Source: Marchantia polymorpha subsp. ruderalis
Taxonomy: Eukaryota > Streptophyta > Marchantiopsida > Marchantiales > Marchantiaceae
Assembly: GCA_037833965.1 (NCBI GenBank)
Contig: AP031354.1
Coordinates: forward strand, 24,034,001 to 24,098,000
Reading direction: 5' to 3'
DNA: 64,000 nt
The notes beneath the pieces are model-generated. The model was not told the origin of the DNA, searched no databases, and was given only the letters and a program-made list of their open reading frames with translations. The translations under genes were made by a program, and so were the position numbers. This document shows, in pieces, positions 51,991 through 64,000 of the stretch. Positions within the stretch are counted from its first letter, which is position 1; each line of letters begins with the position of its first letter.

Positions 51991-52392
51991 TACAAACGTA
52001 CCGGCCGCGATACCCACAGCTCCGCCAACGTCTTTCCCGTAAATCCTCCGTCCTCGTCACGCTTCCGGAGAAACGTCACGAGACGGAATCCTCGCCCGCG
52101 GATTCTCGTCGGGGTCCCGTAAGACAGTTGGGGGCAAAGGCCAAGCGTAGACACGATAACGGCCTCTGCCGGTCGCATACCTCACAGCTGTACGGAACTC
52201 GGGTCGCGCTGGAACCCGAAGAGAGAGAGAGAGAGAGTTACTTCTGCGCTTTTCTCGTTCCCCCCGAAGGAAGGAAAGAAGGGACTGATGCGCGGGATTG
52301 CGGTCTGGCCTGATCGGTCTCCATTGATTGATCTTTAGATCTTAGTACAGCAACCGCGAGACGATCTCGTGTTCACCAGGATTTCGTGTACG
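51896..52392. promoter_or_regulatory. likely shared upstream region between the mini-gene and the carbonic anhydrase gene
   Basis: About 500 bases between two divergent starts. It is GC-rich, with a pure GA dinucleotide run at 52221-52237. Plant GAGA-type runs are common in 5' leaders. No clear TATA box was identified. Confidence 0.35.
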
Positions 52393-55300
52393 ATGTCCTT
52401 GCTGGGTTCGAGAATATGGTCCTCGGGCATAGCATGCACCGGCCTCTCTGTTGAAGAGCTGGATTTGAAATTGAAACTTGGAAGGTTCGATGGTTATGTC
52501 AGGGCCGATTTTATCGTTCCGGGTTTGCGTGATGAGAAAGTTGCCACCAATTGCATCCATCTTGGGGTTAGATCCAGGCCCCGTCCTAATGCCGACCTAG
52601 CTGCGCATAGATTCACCACTGGAACTTTGAATTCTTGGGAAAGAAGGGGGCTGAGGCGAGATCTGGGAAATGGTGAAGTCGAGAGAAGTGGATTTGAGCT
52701 GGAAGAAGACGAGCTTTTCTCAGTTACTGCGGGGTCTGGGGACGATGACGAGGTGGACGACGGGAATGAATTTCGAAGAACGGGGAGCAGACGACATGCT
52801 GTTAGAAGGGGAAGAAGAGCAGCACTCCTTGTAGCTGGTTCTGTCGTGTTTTTAAATTCCGCATGTTTATGCTGTTCAAAGGCCGAGGCTGAAGAATGGG
52901 ATTATGGAAAACCCAGCGGTGTGAAGAAATGGCAAGGGCTTTGTGCAGCTGGACCCAAGCAATCGCCCATAGATATACCTCTGAGTAAAGCCAAACGCGG
53001 TGAAAATCAAGGCGAGTTGATATTCGAATACGTGTCTAGTAGGCCTACCATCATGAATCCTGGACATGGAACCATGCAGGTTCGTCTGCCACTTGTCTTT
53101 CAAATGTTTAATTTCTTCTTCCCTTTCTTTTGGATGATTTCACGGTAGAGTGCCCCTAATTGTGCTTGAATGGACGAAATAGCAATTTGAATTTCACATA
53201 CTGTAGCGATCCTTGCCCTAGTTCCTTACATATCCGACAGCGATTTCTTACATTCCTAGTGCAGTTGTACGGCGAAGGCAACTACGTAAAGTGTTCAAAT
53301 ATTTCAAGTATGCATAGACGGATTGTCTTTGAAGTCATGGAATCGTATGAGTATCACTGCTGCAATTTCGTGCTATTACCTTTCCTTGCTTTACTTGCTT
53401 ACAATGTTTCCTGCTTCAGTGTTTGCCTACACTGAATTGCAGGTGACTTTTCCACACGGTGAGAATGTTTTGAGGGTTGGAGGCAGGACTTTGGAGCTCC
53501 TTCAGTTTCATTTCCACGCTCCCTCAGAGCATGCATTCAACGGAGACCGTTTTGATATGGAGGCTCACTTGGTACACCGTATGCTAATCAAGATCTCACA
53601 ATCAATTTCAGTTTTGTATCTCTCTGTCAGAGAGACCCAGGATCTCTCGAAGGTTGTCGCTGATGGAATGAAGTTTGCACTTGATGCTAATGTGAGAAAT
53701 AGTAGCAAGCACATCCATTCTACCTATCGCCACTAATCTACAAAAGGGCTTTGGCAGGTGACGTGTTAAGCAAGAGACTCGCAGTTGTGGGGTAATGACC
53801 CGCCATAATTTTGTGAATTCGTGCACACTAGTTGGAACAAATCAGCTTTTATTTGTAGCATGCCTCAGCTAAGATTGACTAGCTGCTCTCTTTGACTGCA
53901 GGATCATGCTGGATGCAAGCAAATCTGCGCTGCCAAACAAGGTCCTAGCAGAAAGTCTGGCCTATGCTCCCGCAGAACATGACCGATCAATGTACGCGCT
54001 GGCAAAGTTTTCTTCGTACCAAAAGCATCACAAGCCTGCTTTCCATGTCCATATGTTTAAGTCTTGTCCTCACAGTGTATTGGTTGTCTCATTCTACATA
54101 TATCTGGTGCAGACATGTTCAAAATGTGACGTTTTCTCCCAGTCTTCTCCTGCCTCCCACTGCTAAGAAGGGAAAGGTAATTTCCTTGATCCTGGTTGAG
54201 AACCAAGAGCTCAATTTCAGAAAGCTGTACCTCATAAAAACTTCGATCCTATCTTTGTAGTTGCCGATTTATAATATTTACCAAATATATAATCTTTGCC
54301 GACTAAGATGGGCAGAGAAATCTTTTGATGGCTCTCAAAATAGTTCGATTTTATTTTGCAGAAAGGATCTAGGGGCTATATTCACTACATCGGTTCACTA
54401 AGCACTCCGCCGTGCTCAGAAGGTGTTGATTGGTTCATTTTAGGTGAGTCGGTAGGAGAGAGTTGAATTTTTTTACCGGATGAAGACTACCTTCCGTGCA
54501 GCGCACTAGAAGTGGCCCTAACATAATGAGTTCATGGATGATCTGCATTACCTGATTGAATTCTGACTGAATGCCAGAAAAAGCTGTGGAGATTTCCACC
54601 TCACAGGTGTTGGACTTCATGAAGTTCGCTGGGGATGGACACTCTCTCGCCTTCAACTCTGTGAGCTCCCTTGCAAACCCATACTCGGAAGTTTGATGTA
54701 TAAACAGTAGTAAAACCCCAGCGTTTTTGCAAACAGTACACCAGAGTATCCAGGAAAATGACGCCTTAGATGAGCATGTATTTGTGCACGGCGAGAAGGC
54801 ATAACCAACACGTCATCACGGCGTCATCTTCCTGTGTACTCTGGTGTACTTTCTACTCTGTCAGTCCGCCGTTTCTACATGAGAGGCCCGAATCAACCAC
54901 CATTCATAACCTTGCATCAGACGTTGGGGGCACTCTTGGAGCCACTTTGGATCTACTTCTGCCACGTTCTCGGTCCGTTCTGGTCTGTCGAAGGTCTACC
55001 TATAATTATGTAGCATAGAAAAGTGTAAGGATAGACGCTACAATACTCCTGAATTTGCACCTGGTATTATCCGTGGAAAGATCGGCGTTTGTGAGTAGCG
55101 ACTTCCGAGGGGAGTCTCTGTGTTCTCTTTGAGAATGGAAATCCACCAAGACGTTGAAAAGGAGTTTCTAGTCAGAAATTAATTATGATACTCCACGTAT
55201 AAGCTCAGAAGTTGAAGCAATATTTAAGTGTTAAAGCTTAATTTACAGTCCGAAATCTTACTAAGAGTTCAATAATTAATCGTCTGACAAATAAACTCTA

Positions 55301-55929
55301 AGCCAGATCTATGAATTTTACTCCTCAAAGGCGGAAGAGGATGCATGCCAAAATATTCTACACTGGTTACGAAAACTTGAGATACTAAGACGAGACATGT
55401 TAAGGTATTGTAACGAAGAATAGTAGATCATCGAACTTATGAAGGTGAAGACACTGCTTACGTGTTCAGTCTCAGTTAATTGGAGGTTGGCTTTCGTTTC
55501 TTTTTGAAAAAGTTATTCGAAGATGAACTTCTGAATAAAAAACATGGAAGTCTAACTTCATCGGTCCTTGTAAGGTGAGTGAAGAATGTTTTGAAGGTAC
55601 TTATTATCCTGTGCCGTATTATGGATGCCTAACTTGATGTGGAAGATTTTTTAGTTTGCTTGAAACTGCCTTCTCCGTGTGATCTCTAGCAGCCATGAGT
55701 AACTATTTATTGCGAAACCCTCAGAAACCGCAGTACTGCGTCCATGCAGTCATAAAACGTCAATTGGATCAGCAAACTATCTTGGAAGTTCCAGAAGAAC
55801 ACAATGGAGAGAACAAATGTGAGGACTGATCGAAATTTGCACCATCACATTTACTGACAGACTCCTGACGCCTATTTGCAGAGACCATTGCAACCATTGG
55901 GCGATCGTGCCGTATTCGAAGGCCCTTAG
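52393..55929 (+). CDS. alpha-type carbonic anhydrase, probable thylakoid-lumen form, 8 exons
   Basis: This enzyme interconverts CO2 and bicarbonate with a zinc hydroxide. Exons: 52393-53079, 53443-53578, 53758-53791, 53902-54015, 54113-54176, 54362-54443, 54578-54660, 55882-55929. All junctions keep frame, giving 415 residues. An N-terminus of about 165 residues holds a likely chloroplast transit region, an acidic stretch (DDDEVDDG), then RRGRRAALLVAGSVV with a hydrophobic core and SKAEAEE. That looks like a twin-arginine lumen signal with AxA-type cleavage. The mature part has KQSPIDI, zinc histidines H252 and H254 (QFHFH) and H271 (AHLVH), H225 at the proton-shuttle position, E258 (SEH), GSLSTPPCSEG and a final RPLQPL. 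A Ser replaces the usual first Thr of LTTPP. Cysteines in LCAAG and PPC could form the usual disulfide. The start is the first ATG; exons 4-5 are less certain. Confidence 0.88.
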
Positions 55930-57600
55930 TGGAAGTATAGAATGGACTTCTTTTTAGCAGCGGCTGGATTTCTTCACAGCTCAATACCAAATTGTCTATC
56001 ACTGTGAGTATCTATGGATGTGAAACTTTCTTCTATTATTATACCACAACACGTATAGTTGGCAAGGTGACTTTTACGGTAATGAGACTATGAAAGTTAC
56101 CTGGACCCACTTCAATGTAACAATACAGGATTAATAGATATTCTTTTGTGACATACACCCGAAGTGTACAATCCTAACTGAAAGCTATTCCTTCAGCGGA
56201 CTTTTTTTTATTGGGAATTGCGGCAGATTTGGGCGTTAGTACTCTTCCTGTTGTAGACCTAAAGAGCTTTGCTACCCTAAGCATGTGAGGTTTGCACCTG
56301 TAGAATGAAATTGTAGGAAGCCTGTTGGCATCATAGATTGTAGTTTCATGAATCTGTCCTATCACCTCAGTCCTGTCTACCGTACACAGCTTCGATACGA
56401 TAGCTTTGGGAATATCGTTAAGATTGCTTCAAATGGTTTGCATACCTTTGTTGTATTCCACACTCTGTTGTACTTACCAGTGTGAAGTCATGTGTGACCC
56501 ATGTCGGGGGTTGGCCTCTTTTCATTCAATCTAGGACCCTGAGATCTTGATCAAAATTCGAAAATACTTTCACCCAATTGAAAAAAGTTTTGTTTTTGTA
56601 ACGCTTTGTAATTGGACCATTAACATACGCCAAACATTATTTCACGACTCGGTGGGCTCGAAATGATAATAACAGGGTATGTACTGTAAGAGTCATATAT
56701 TAATAATGATAACAGTGATAGGATTGATAGTCCCATCCAGTACACACCAGAGCAAACGCTTATCCGCACATGGCATCATTGGGTCTGGTATATACCTCTT
56801 CCGAGTCCATGCCAGTTCAAAAGCACAACGGGTCCTCGTTAGAGGTTCCAATCGAAGCTCTCTTCCTCCAATGGCAAGTCGTTATATGGAAGTAAATGAG
56901 TAGGTGGAACAGGGCTGCAAAGGGAGGACATGTATGGACTTGAAGAAGAGCAGCGCGCGTAAATCGAGCCTTCCGTACCTCATCGATATCTCGAAGTCAC
57001 GGACGGTACATGCAGCCGGTACGGGATGAAATTACTGTACAGTACATCATGTCATTCTGAACATGATCATCTGAGCCTAACGATCTCCTCGATCGCGTCT
57101 CACACGTATTGCTCATGCAGTCTATTCTCACTAGTTTCATAACATTGGGAGTGCGTGGTTCCTCGATTTTATACATTGTCTTCCGTTGAACACAAAGAGG
57201 AAAAAATATGAGAGCCGCGCATCATCGGAACAGGTGAAATACCCGGATATCCCATATGGACCTCGATATGTGAACTCGTGTTAGACCATAATTACAACAT
57301 AGAACAAGTTTGAGAGCTCTATGCTCTTGTGTACCCAGTATAGCATTTTCCAAATGAAATCCAACAAAGTGCGCACACCAGTACCATGATTTACCCAGAT
57401 AGGAATCTGGACATCAGGTCAGGGAATCTAACAAAGGGATGACATCGATTTGCTCATGCAATCCACTTATACCTTCACACTTTAGACTCTTTTGTTTCCC
57501 CAGAATCCAGTATCCAAGCCTAAAAATTCGTAGCAATCAGCATCCTGGTGACTAGATTTTATAGAGAAGTGTAGACAGTACGCAACTTGGCCATCTTCTG
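55930..57600. other. intergenic, no gene seen
   Basis: Moderate to AT-rich sequence after the carbonic anhydrase gene. Frames are under 80 codons and no homology is recognised. Confidence 0.5.
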
Positions 57601-58330
57601 GCCGAGTGATAAAATGCCAGGTGAACAAAGCTATGTCACATTCGAGCAAGATCGAAGTGGCAGAAAAGAGCAACCCGATGACTCACGTCAACAGGAACGC
57701 CAGGCGTTAGAGAAATTCTCCATGCCAAGGCAGAAAGAAGCCGGAGACTCGAATGAGCAGCAGCCGAGCGATGGACAAGAGATGTGCAAGAGGCAGCAAC
57801 CTATGGCATCGCACCTTGTGCGGCCCACAAGCGAACTCCGATAAGCGTTCGCTTTTGCTGCCTCCTGCTGGGCGAGAAAGATACTCGGGGCCCCACGTCA
57901 CAGCCCCAAGGAGGAGGAGGACCACCACCACCACCACGTCGAGATTGCTGAGTGCGCAGAAAGAAGCTTTCGGAGACCAATGCCATCGCATCGGGCGAAC
58001 GATCGTCGAGCTTGCAGCCCTAGGAAGGCCCAACAAAGATCTCCTCCGGATACGTACGCAGTCACGGGCTCACAGCATGAAGTGGAGGCAACTGGGGCCA
58101 ACGTTGTCGCGGTCCTCATTGGAGAATCTCCTGCACGCAGCAACTTCTGACCAAATGGGAACGCAGTCCCGTCCTCCGGTTCCATAAATGTCGACATGTG
58201 CCCTTGTCAGCGTATTTCCAGCCCAGTCGGCTTGGCCTCGCCTCGCTTTTGCTGGCGTCCGGTGAATATCCGGGAAAAAGCATCTCTCAGAAGTTCACCG
58301 CACGCTAGCTAAATTTAGACCCTCGGGAGT
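57601..58330. other. GC-rich island with unassigned frames
   Basis: GC rises here and frames open on both strands. Two start at true ATGs: plus-strand 57614-57844, a 76-residue Q/E/R-rich hydrophilic frame beginning MPGEQSYV; and minus-strand 58197-57898, beginning MSTFMEPEDGTAFPFG. They overlap a GAG/ACC triplet run at 57911-57937. Neither matches a family I know, and at most one can be real. The island could be a promoter or first exon of a gene with AT-rich introns. Confidence 0.35.
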
Positions 58331-58700
58331 TCTTGCCTTCTTTCTTGCTCGAATGGGATAAAGCGAGAGATTTTTCAACTCTTTGATTTTCTGGCGACGA
58401 GAAAATTTGCATCATCACGAAGCAATGAAGTGTAATTCGCAGAAAGTTCCTTGTACCTTGTCTTCATTTGGAAAGCGTGACATAGTCTAACCGAGATGGA
58501 TGTGCAGATATTATCTTGGGAACAATTCCAAGATATCCGGACTGAATGTGGCGACTAGTTTGAAATTTACTCCTTACGTCCTATTCTTCCTCTTTTGGAT
58601 TTTAGTTTGAGTCCTTATCTGCACAGTACACAGCCAAATTGGAAATTTTTGAATGTTTGAATGCTTTTGACGCAATCAATATCTTATGACTTTCCTCGGA
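58331..58700. other. intergenic transition
   Basis: GC falls from the island toward the AT-rich block. Nothing is recognised. Confidence 0.5.
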
Positions 58701-61700
58701 GGAGTTGTGCAACGAGTTTACGTTTGATTAGTTGTAAAGAGTGATTTTAAAAAATGATGACTTATTCCACATCCAGTTTATAATATCATGGGATTAAAAT
58801 ATATATATATGCAAAATGATATATTTCTCTTTGCTGTATTTATGGTTTGCCAACTTGAACTTTTGGCTTGTATTCCATCTTCTTGAGAAATCTTAATGCG
58901 TATAAATCCTATAATTTGATTTTTTTGTTCTATATAACAGATTTTACTGTATAACAACACAACCATATTTTTTAAAGAAAATTACAGATGAAATATCATA
59001 AATACCATGAATGTTGAAATTGCGCAATCGAGACTAAAGTTCATCATTATATTCATTGAGTTCATATATATCACGATGGTCCTTCATATAGACCTAAATA
59101 TAACTTTTAATGGCTAGAAGTTACATCATCTTGTAGTTCAAAAATGACATCAAATGATATATTCCAATACTATCACAATGAAAAAAATAATTTGTTAACA
59201 TATTTGATTATCTTATCATACAATAGCACATAATTTAAACTCACCCTTCATTGCATCATGTTCAATGAGTTGTTTTCTATATAGCAGTTTGTACGATGAT
59301 GAAAAAATTAAGACTATAAAAGTAATCACAGATAACATGATTAACTTTTTTTTGAATTTTCCTTAGCAACTCAAATACGATAGTTTACAATCTCAAACTC
59401 AGTCTAGTGAAGTATTTTGATATTCAAGTAATTTAACGTATATAGTCTATACTCTTTCCTTGAGATGCATAGAATAATACTCTAACATGCATAAAATGCA
59501 TAAATTATAAAAATACAGGCATAATTATCTTTGCAAACATTTTAAATATCCCATAAGACAAAGTACTTGAAAATTAGCATCTTCCTTAAATCTGAAAAAC
59601 TATACATAACTTCTAACGAAAAAATTCAAGGGAAATAAAAATTTATAAACTTTCAATATGACATCTTTTATTTTTAGTGTATTTCAATCTACTCTTACAG
59701 TGAATTTTTTCATCCATGATTAGATCAACGATTTGCATTCTTTTTTTAACAGATTAACATAAAATTATAAAAAAAGTTAAATTTTCAATTGATTCTTTGA
59801 TAAGTGCTTCTTAAAAGTTTTTCTTTCTTACAGAAAAATAGTTTATATGAAGCAAATAAAAATAAAAATTATTCTACGAGATCTAAAGAAAGATTTTATT
59901 TTTCGGATGATTCCCATAAAAGTTGAATAAATTCCAAATGCTTGTTGTCTTTGACAATAATTTTTGTAAATTCATGAGATAAAGAATAAATTTTGTAAAT
60001 ATAAGTAAAGATTTCATAAACATAAGAGCATGGATTTTTTTTATGTGATCTACAACCAGTTTTTGTAATACTTTTCAATATGGCTTAAATAAATAAAATA
60101 AATAAAAAAAATTAAAAAAAATTAAAATTTTTTTAAATAAAAAATACAATAATATTTATTGATCAATATAATAGATAAAAATGTGAAAATTGAAAATTTT
60201 CAAATATATATATTATTCTCTTCTAAAATCACTAAATTTTTTGTATGCAATTTGACATAAATCCATCTTCTGATTTTTTTCATTTCATTATATATTGATG
60301 TAAAAATTTAAAATAAAATCAATTTAATTCACTGATTATGTGATGACCTTATATAAGCGCAAACATCTGCAAAGTAGATAAATATCTTATCGTTTGAATG
60401 CATATAATAATATATTATTTATTCAAAATCTTGAAAATGTAACAAATTTACATTCATGCACTCGAATCTTTCATATTAGAATTGTGCCTGTAAAAAATAT
60501 ATATATAATTTTCCAAATTTTATTCTCTCACAAATATTGCAAATAGTCCATATTATGATACTTACTGCTATTTACAATTTTTTGCATATTACAGATTTCT
60601 AATTCTATTCTGAAATGATTATGATTCAAATAAATGTAAAGATCCTAAAAATTCACAATTTTTTTTTCAAAATAGAATTATATATACAAATTCTTATTTA
60701 AAATGAATTTTTGAACAAATCTTTTATTTTTAATAATAATCGTTTCATAGTAGCTTTCATACATTTAGCCTTGATGAATTAATTTTTTTAATTATTCATT
60801 ATTTAAATTATGTAATAGTTTCATAATCTGGATGTTGAATGTGTTCATTGGATTTCACACATTATTTAAATAGTGTATATTTTTCTGTTAATTTTTAAGT
60901 AAGTAAAATTTTAAAAATTCCAAATATATATAAAATAAAAATAAACCAATAGTACATAATTATTTTAATATATCAATAGTAATAAATTAATAAAAAACAC
61001 CTGCATAACACTTGTTATTGATTTCTTTTCAATATCTTGCATTAGAAATATTGAGTACAATAATGCATGAAATATGAGTTTATGCTTGTTGAAAAATGGT
61101 AATGATAAAATATTTAGTAAACAATCATAAAATCAACCATTTACCACAACAGTAGATATTTTGATACAAAAAATATCTGGTATTAATGATTTCAAATTTC
61201 ATTTTTTTAATAGAAATACTTACACGTAAAATATTTAGTCTTAATAAACTTAAGATAGAATAAATCAATAAATTCTGAGAATTAAATTGTTATTTTATGA
61301 AATTTATTTGACTCTTAATAAAAGTTGAAAATTTTGTGATTGAAAAAATGTCAATTTTTGTAAGATTAATTTTTTACTTTAAAAATAATTTTTTGGATAT
61401 CAGATTCAGTTATATAATTACATGTCAATTATTTTAACTTATAAAATTTATAAATCTTATCATTTTTATTTTGATCAATATGAAAGTAATTTTAAAGGAT
61501 TTTCTTAAAATATGTATGAAATATAATAAAAATAATTCACATATTAATCATTTTCAAAGAATATTACATACAAGGTTAATTAATTTTTTTACAAATATTA
61601 CATAAATTGTGAATAAAAGCTTCAAAAATTGTGCTATGAAGTTGAATTATGGCTCTTGCAATAACAAGTTTTGTTGTTTTTTCCTTGAAGTATTATAAAG

Positions 61701-62625
61701 AGTGTGAATTATGAACATAAGTTATACATGTCTTTGATTCTTCATTATCTTTGAACTTTATTTTTTCTAATTTAAAATCTAAATTTTCAAATGAGTTACT
61801 AATAATGAATTCAAGATTTTTATCATATTTTTCAACATCTTGAAAAATTTTTAACATTGAAATTATTTTTTATATCCTAAAACATATGTAATGTCTAATT
61901 ATTATATTCATCATGACCTAAACATATTTTTTATCCATCATTTGATGTATGCTGATTTTTTTATTAACCTATTAATGTACAATATTTTTACTCAATGTTT
62001 TTTGTTTATCATGTACATATACTACACAATTTTTCCTTCATTGCATTTGGATTATGTTTGAAATTTGTTGAGATATGATCATTTTTATTTTTTAATTTTA
62101 TTCTACAATTTTGAATCTTTCACTATTTGATGATTTTATGAGGTAATGATTATATGCTAGCTGATTTCATCTGGATTACAAGTCTTATAATTGATCACGA
62201 ACAAAATAATTGAAATTTTTTTATATCATTTGTACACTTTCATAACTTTGATATCCTTTAAATTTGACAATGTGAATTGCATGCAAGAAATTTGGAAATA
62301 TCACTACTTTCATGTCTCATTACTATGTTGGATTCAATTCGAGTTTCGGGTTAACTCTAGTTAGTTGCCAGATTAGCTGCCACTATATATACTAGTCGGA
62401 ATTCGTTATTTTGCCGTAATTTGATTGGAGCTTTCCCAAGGACGTAGCCCTTGACTTAAGGTTGTATCTAGTCTTGATGATTCCTGCTTTTTACCGTTGT
62501 CAATTCTTGGCTCTAACTATAAAAACAAAAGACTAAATTTGTTTGATCTTGAAACCACAACATTGTTCTTTAGTTTTTCTCTTTGCTCATCAATTGAACT
62601 AAAGTTACACAATTTTCCTGAATGA

Positions 62626-62649
62626 ATGTTAAGGAATAATCCTTAACAT
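62626..62649. repeat. small perfect stem, 10-bp arms
   Basis: ATGTTAAGGA (62626-62635) and its exact reverse complement TCCTTAACAT (62640-62649) around a 4-nt loop, 26 bases before the large hairpin. Confidence 0.8.
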
Positions 62650-62675
62650 CATTATGCATTTTTTTAATGCAAAAA

Positions 62676-62805
62676 TTCTCATGAAGACTTGCACTAACTA
62701 GGTTGATGAGATAAGTTTTGATTTGGTACACATGAATTTTCATTTTTACGTGTACCAAATCAAAACTTATCTCATCAATCTAGTTAGTGCAAGTCTTCAT
62801 GAGAA
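62676..62805. repeat. near-perfect long hairpin, 56-bp arms and 18-nt loop
   Basis: The left arm 62676-62731 (starting TTCTCATGAAGACTTGCAC, ending TTTGGTACAC) is the reverse complement of 62750-62805. The only difference pairs G62702 with T62779, which still pairs as G-U in RNA. A one-base mismatch then three more pairs extend the outside. The arms make mirror-image peptide frames on both strands, so those frames are artefacts. Candidates are a foldback transposon core, a young small-RNA precursor, or a recent inverted duplication. Confidence 0.92.
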
Positions 62806-63540
62806 ATTTCATTTTTCACTTGAGAATTGCTTTTTGATATGCAAGGAAAGTTCATATGACTTGTTGTGCATTTGGAAGATAGAGGCTCGTTTAAGATGGA
62901 GTGCCAGTAGAGATTGAATGTTTGTTATGTAAAATACTATAAATCCGAGGTGGTGTTTATATACGTTGCAGTCAAATTGAGTCAAGTTTTACAATTGATA
63001 CAGATGAGGTTATGATATGAAAATACATTTGACATAAAATACAACATCTCATATGAAATGACTATCTAGCTTTATTGGTAGAAGAATTTCATTGACAATG
63101 AATTTTTTTTTCATGGATGAACAAAAACTGGGTTGGCAACATAGAATGTCTATTATAGATATATGTGGAGAAGACAAACATTTTTTCCTTTAGTTTTGGA
63201 GCTATAGATTCTGAATTGTTGAAAGAATGTCAGTGAAATTATTAATATTGCGAGAAGAGTAATTTTTTATTTTTTTTAACATAAATTTTATATCCTAGCC
63301 ATAGAGTATATCTGTTTAACGTACAACATTGGCATTTGTGATCCATAAGAGAGCAAGTAACCTATATGAAGAGTGTCAAAGTTTGATCTAGATATTCATA
63401 ATATATATTTTTTAATTAAGATGCTATTGGATCTAACCATGAAAACCACTTGTTCTTACCTTGTGCTGATTGATACTATCTTTTCATCCATTCCTGATAT
63501 CCTACTAAAACCTATGAGACTCATACCACTTTTGAGTTCT

Positions 63541-64000
63541 GATTAGATCTACGCCTACAGTACTTAATGTTTACGTGTGAGTACCTTTTTTTCTCTCTCG
63601 TACTTTACTAAACTTCAACCACCCAGTTGATGTGGACACAGGAAAAGTTGAAATTCTCTCTTCGGATAAGTCCCACAGTCGTAATAGAACCTAAAAATTG
63701 GTAACAAATGAATACTATCGAGTCACGGTGTATATCCGAAGACTTACCTCTTATTCAAATACCCGACTGACCAACTGGATTTTGATCACATAATGTTCCT
63801 ATCTTAGTCGAATATTGGCCGAAATATTTCACCTCATCTCGTATTCAAATTGTTTCTCCAGGTTAGATCTCTCAGTCAAGTCAATCAAGCGCAAATCTAT
63901 AGAGAAGTTCAGTTTGGTGTGTACATTTGACAGTCACATTCTCCAGCAATGTCAACATGCAGATCGATTCGAGAGGCATCCATTCGAAGAGCGGGGAGGA
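63541..64000. other. right-edge sequence of moderate GC
   Basis: Composition recovers toward the window end. This may be the flank of a gene outside the window; nothing is recognised within it. Confidence 0.4.

Larger units (their letters stand above)
58701..63540. other. AT-rich gene-free block
   Basis: Very low GC with no supported gene. Notable contents are the 130-base hairpin at 62.68-62.81 kb and a smaller stem just before it. Confidence 0.6.

Noticed and set aside
54885-55018. Alternative last exon of the carbonic anhydrase (frame starting RPESTTIH)
   Set aside because: The exon at 55882-55929 encodes RPLQPL, the conserved C-terminal motif, and fits far better.
62570-62917. Two frames on opposite strands sharing a nearly identical peptide (YQIKTYLINLVSASLHE)
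   Set aside because: They are mirror translations of the two arms of the 62.7-kb hairpin, not a protein family.

Overview
The window looks like nuclear DNA of a land plant, most likely a bryophyte-grade one (inference; species not determined). Three things point that way: split genes with GT..AG introns; a carbonic anhydrase precursor with what looks like a thylakoid-lumen twin-arginine leader; and a multi-exon sterol delta-7 reductase and a signal peptidase subunit whose sequences fit plant family members. Genes sit in islands of moderate to high GC. They are separated by very AT-rich, gene-poor blocks at about 2.4-7.2, 17.1-19.1, 28.3-38.9, 42.5-46.9 and 58.7-63.5 kb.

Layout from left to right. 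1-8.3 kb: no recognisable gene, then a GC-rich upstream region. 8.33-14.0 kb (+): a 12-exon sterol delta-7 reductase gene (DWF5/DHCR7 family) reconstructed exon by exon. 15.6-15.9 and 21.7-22.0 kb (-): two paralogous 92-93 residue two-helix membrane proteins of unknown family. 24.0-24.6 kb (-): a single-exon METTL23-type methyltransferase. 26.08-27.15 kb: a DNA transposon with long inverted ends and an 8-bp target duplication. 28.3-38.9 kb: an AT desert holding a diverged 0.3-kb direct repeat and what looks like a fossil piece of plastid rpoC2. 38.97-39.26 kb: a compact 297-bp MITE with a perfect 9-bp target duplication. 44.56-45.11 kb: a 547-bp pogo-type MITE in a TA target. 48.49-48.79 kb (+): SPC12/SPCS1, the small signal peptidase complex subunit. 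51.5-51.9 kb (-): a possible two-exon mini-gene. 52.39-55.93 kb (+): an 8-exon alpha carbonic anhydrase. 57.6-58.3 kb: an unassigned GC-rich island. The rest to 64 kb is mostly AT-rich.

The genes do not form a pathway. They are ordinary housekeeping functions of the ER membrane (sterol reductase, signal peptidase), chloroplast (carbonic anhydrase) and cytosol or nucleus (methyltransferase). The least explained items are the duplicated small membrane proteins, the remodelled C-terminal part of the sterol reductase, and a set of near-perfect hairpins scattered through or beside the AT-rich blocks, the longest with 56-bp arms at 62.7 kb. I saw no rRNA, tRNA or CRISPR array.
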